A DNA stretch of 64,000 nt from Azospira oryzae (GTDB lineage: Bacteria > Pseudomonadota > Gammaproteobacteria > Burkholderiales > Rhodocyclaceae), in assembly GCF_004217225.1 (NCBI RefSeq), contig NZ_SHKM01000002.1:921096-985095 (forward strand), written 5' to 3'. Positions 61,963-64,000 of this stretch are shown here, in pieces. A program made the position numbers and the translations under genes. Under the pieces are notes generated by a model. The model was not told the DNA's origin. It did no database searches and saw only the letters and a program-made list of their open reading frames with translations. Every line of letters begins with the position of its first letter. The stretch's first letter is position 1.

Positions 61963-63360
61963 TCAGGCCTGGGGCGGCAGGATCTTGCCCGGGTTCATCA
62001 GGTTGAGGGGGTCCAGGGCAGTCTTCAGGGTGCGCATCAGGGCCACGCCGTCTTCCCCGTGCTCCTGCAGCAGGTAGTGCTGCTTGCCCAGGCCGATGCC
62101 GTGTTCGCCGGTGCAGGTGCCTTCCATGGCGATGGCCCGCTCCACCACGCGCTGGCTGATCCATTCGCCCTCGGCCATTTCCTTGGGGTTGTCCGTATCC
62201 ACCAGCACCACCAGATGGAAGTTACCGTCGCCCACGTGGCCGAAGAGGGCGATGGGCAGGGAAACCTGGGCGATGTCCTCATTGGTGGCGTGGATGCATT
62301 CGGCCAGACGGGAGATGGGGACGCAGACGTCGGTGGGGAAGCAGCGGGCACCGGGCTTGAGCTGCAGGCAGGCGAAATAGGCGTCGTGGCGGGCCTGCCA
62401 CAGGCGGCTGCGGTCCTCCTGACGGGTGGCCCACTGGAAGTCCTGGCCGCCGTTGCCCTGGGCGATCTCCTGGGTCAGTTCGGCCTGCTCCTGGACGCCG
62501 CTGTCGCTGCCGTGGAATTCGAAGAACAGGGTCGGTGCTTCCGGCAGGGTGGTCTTGGAATAGCGGTTGATGGCCTGCAGGGTGAGGGCGTCCAGCAGTT
62601 CCACCCGGGCCACCGGCACACCCAGCTGGATGGTCTGGATCACCGTGTCCACGGCGGCATCCACCGAGGGAAAGGCGCAAACGGCGGCGGACATGGCTTC
62701 CGGAATGGGGTACAGCTTCACCGTCAGCTCGGTGATGATGCCCAGGGTGCCCTCGGAGCCGACGAAAAGGCGGGTCAGGTCGTAGCCGGCGGAGGACTTG
62801 CGGGCCCGGCTGCCGGTGCGGACGATTTTGCCCTCGGGGGTGACCACGGTCAGGCTCAGCACGTTTTCCCGCATGGTGCCGTAGCGCACGGCATTGGTGC
62901 CGGAGGCCCGGGTGGCGGCCATGCCGCCCAGGGTGGCGTCGGCGCCCGGGTCGATGGGGAAGAACAGGCCGGTGCCCTTGAGTTCGTCGTTCAGCTGCTT
63001 GCGGGTGACGCCGGCCTGAACGGTGACGTCCAGGTCCTCGGCATGGATGGACAGCACCCGGTTCATGCCGGATAGGTCGATGCTGATGCCGCCGTGCACA
63101 GCCAGCACGTGGCCTTCGACGGAGCTGCCGACCCCGTAGGGAATGACGGGTACGCGATATTCGCGGCAGAGGCGGACGACGGCTGCCACTTCCTCGGTGC
63201 TTTCGGCGAACACCACGCCGTCGGGCAGCATGGGCTCGTGCTTGGATTCGTCGCGGCCATGCTGCAGGCGCACGGATTCGCCCTGGGAGTAACGGGTGCC
63301 GAACTGCTGGCGCAGGGCTTCAACGAGGGCGGCGGGTAGGGGCGCGGAGGCTGTGGTCAT
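61963..63360 (-). CDS. FAD-linked D-lactate dehydrogenase / glycolate oxidase GlcD-like
   Basis: 465 residues, FAD_binding_4 plus FAD-oxidase C-terminal domain. The FAD motif is VPVIPYGVGSSVEGHVLAVH, GADATLGGMAATRASGTNAV contacts the flavin, and RLFVGSEGTLGIITELTVKL is typical of Dld/GlcD. The C-terminal HVGDGNFHLVVLVDTDN and CTGEHGIGLGKQHYLLQEHG give metal and substrate residues. It most resembles D-lactate dehydrogenase (cytochrome/quinone) rather than a GlcDEF subunit, as no glcE/F genes are near. Confidence 0.92.
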   Translation of the reverse strand: MTTASAPLPAALVEALRQQFGTRYSQGESVRLQHGRDESKHEPMLPDGVVFAESTEEVAAVVRLCREYRVPVIPYGVGSSVEGHVLAVHGGISIDLSGMNRVLSIHAEDLDVTVQAGVTRKQLNDELKGTGLFFPIDPGADATLGGMAATRASGTNAVRYGTMRENVLSLTVVTPEGKIVRTGSRARKSSAGYDLTRLFVGSEGTLGIITELTVKLYPIPEAMSAAVCAFPSVDAAVDTVIQTIQLGVPVARVELLDALTLQAINRYSKTTLPEAPTLFFEFHGSDSGVQEQAELTQEIAQGNGGQDFQWATRQEDRSRLWQARHDAYFACLQLKPGARCFPTDVCVPISRLAECIHATNEDIAQVSLPIALFGHVGDGNFHLVVLVDTDNPKEMAEGEWISQRVVERAIAMEGTCTGEHGIGLGKQHYLLQEHGEDGVALMRTLKTALDPLNLMNPGKILPPQA

Positions 63361-63434
63361 AGGTAATGTGGGGGCTTGAGCAAAGGCGGCATTCTAGGCC
63401 GAGAGGGGCGGGAAGCGAATTCGTACAAATCGGG

Positions 63435-63517
63435 CTGGACGTATGGGAATCTTTTGCTATAATGCGCCCTCGCTTCGCGATGCAGGGCTTGACACGGGCA
63501 ACCGGCATAGCCATAAT
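63435..63517 (+). promoter_or_regulatory. Tandem promoters for the tRNA-tuf operon
   Basis: P2 is nearly ideal: TTGACA (63489-63494), a 17-bp spacer and CATAAT (63512-63517), followed by a GC-rich start region, with tRNA-Tyr beginning 15 bases later. Upstream, TATAAT (63458-63463) with a weaker CTGGAC 17 bp before it may be P1. GC-rich discriminators suggest stringent control, as usual for stable-RNA genes. Confidence 0.8.
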
Positions 63518-63532
63518 TCGCGGCTTCGTTTT

Positions 63533-63617
63533 GGAGGAGTTCCCGAGCGGTCAAAGGGATCAGACTGTAAATCTGACGGCTCTGCCTTCGAAGGTTCGAA
63601 TCCTTCCTCCTCCACCA
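63533..63617 (+). tRNA. tRNA-Tyr (anticodon GTA)
   Basis: 85 nt including encoded CCA. The acceptor GGAGGAG pairs with CTCCTCC, the anticodon GTA is at 63567-63569, a long variable arm (class II) follows and the T-loop is GGTTCGAATCC. First gene of the tRNA-tuf operon. Confidence 0.98.
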
Positions 63618-63681
63618 AGTTTTTGTTGCGGTTAGCGATGTCCGGTTCTGAAGTTTGGGCGTCGTGGGTGAAAAATCGAAC

Positions 63682-63755
63682 GCGGGTGTAGCTCAATGGT
63701 AGAGCTGAAGCCTTCCAAGCTTAAGACGAGGGTTCGATTCCCTTCACCCGCTCCA
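63682..63755 (+). tRNA. tRNA-Gly (anticodon TCC)
   Basis: 74 nt including encoded CCA. The acceptor GCGGGTG pairs with CACCCGC, the anticodon TCC is at 63714-63716, and the D-loop AGCTCAATGGTAGAGCT and T-arm GGGTTCGATTCCC are intact. Confidence 0.98.
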
Positions 63756-63781
63756 CTCCGCACGGTTGGTTGAAAGCGGAT

Positions 63782-63856
63782 GCCCATGTAGCTCAGTGGC
63801 AGAGCACTCCCTTGGTAAGGGAGAGGTCGGCAGTTCAATCCTGCCCATGGGCACCA
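63782..63856 (+). tRNA. tRNA-Thr (anticodon GGT)
   Basis: 75 nt including encoded CCA. The acceptor GCCCATG pairs with CATGGGC, the anticodon GGT is at 63814-63816, and the T-arm is GCAGTTCAATCCTGC. It lies 49 bases before tuf; the Tyr-Gly-Thr-tuf order is the classic proteobacterial tufB arrangement. Confidence 0.98.
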
Positions 63857-63890
63857 CTGATTGCCCCGAAGTTTTTTTTACATTTTCTAA

Positions 63891-64000
<110 letters not shown>

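Noticed and set aside
58187..62077. A 1296-codon plus-strand frame opposite the indolepyruvate oxidoreductase
   Set aside because: Antisense artefact; the minus-strand protein has all motifs of its family.

Overview
The window is about 64 kb of high-GC (roughly two-thirds G+C) chromosomal DNA from a Gram-negative betaproteobacterium. It is most like Rhodocyclales (Azospira/Dechlorosoma-type), although the genus is my inference. The evidence is the tRNA-Tyr/tRNA-Gly/tRNA-Thr/tuf block, a PhaM-type polyhydroxybutyrate granule protein, the accB-accC-prmA-DUF3426 gene order, ornithine-lipid genes and Kdo/heptose LPS genes. I see no transposase, phage gene, CRISPR array or recognisable defence system. 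Most of the window is ordinary core genome, densely packed and often translationally coupled.

Layout. 1-5.1 kb: end of an EamA transporter, a periplasmic amino-acid-type binding protein, a Cys/Met-metabolism PLP enzyme and a chemoreceptor. 5.2-7.3 kb: an old yellow enzyme divergent from a LysR regulator. 7.4-11.3 kb: phosphoketolase coupled to a small Cys-cluster protein, then an AI-2E/PerM-type permease. 11.4-15.1 kb: thiC under a TPP riboswitch with a candidate Shine-Dalgarno sequestering arm, divergent from an alpha-carbonic anhydrase fused to another domain. 15.1-17.2 kb: a MocR/PdxR-type regulator divergent from a small anchored protein of unknown function. 17.2-26.1 kb: a minus-strand operon of peptide-type ABC importer, GntR regulator, leaderless-looking gamma-glutamyltransferase and SBF-type carrier, best read as uptake and cytoplasmic cleavage of gamma-glutamyl compounds. 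26.4-33.9 kb: an autoregulated TetR gene, RND adaptor and pump, then pcm, rhodanese and TolC. 33.9-46.3 kb: envelope glycobiology and lipids (waaA, waaC, GT2, two sugar epimerases, a WbpM-like dehydratase, apaH, olsA/olsB, a glycine-zipper lipoprotein, a PfkB kinase, a GT4 enzyme). 46.4-52.4 kb: dgkA, DUF3426, prmA, accC, accB, aroQ, a TlpA-like protein and an uncharacterised protein, all minus strand. 52.4-57.9 kb: mpl, phaM, a NarL-type response regulator with a convergent kinase, and a membrane methyltransferase. 58.0-58.2 kb: a 25-copy heptamer repeat starting at the stop codon of the following gene. 58.2-63.4 kb: a fused indolepyruvate ferredoxin oxidoreductase and a D-lactate dehydrogenase-like flavoenzyme. 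63.4-64 kb: tRNA promoter(s), three tRNAs and the start of tuf.

The most unusual items are the heptamer array, the gamma-glutamyl peptide operon with its own palindromic candidate operators, the riboswitch expression platform, a tolC terminator embedded in the opposing waaA coding sequence, two identical-type palindromes 42 bp apart before the chemoreceptor, and the carbonic anhydrase fusion. None of these is clearly a new biological system. I rank them as leads.
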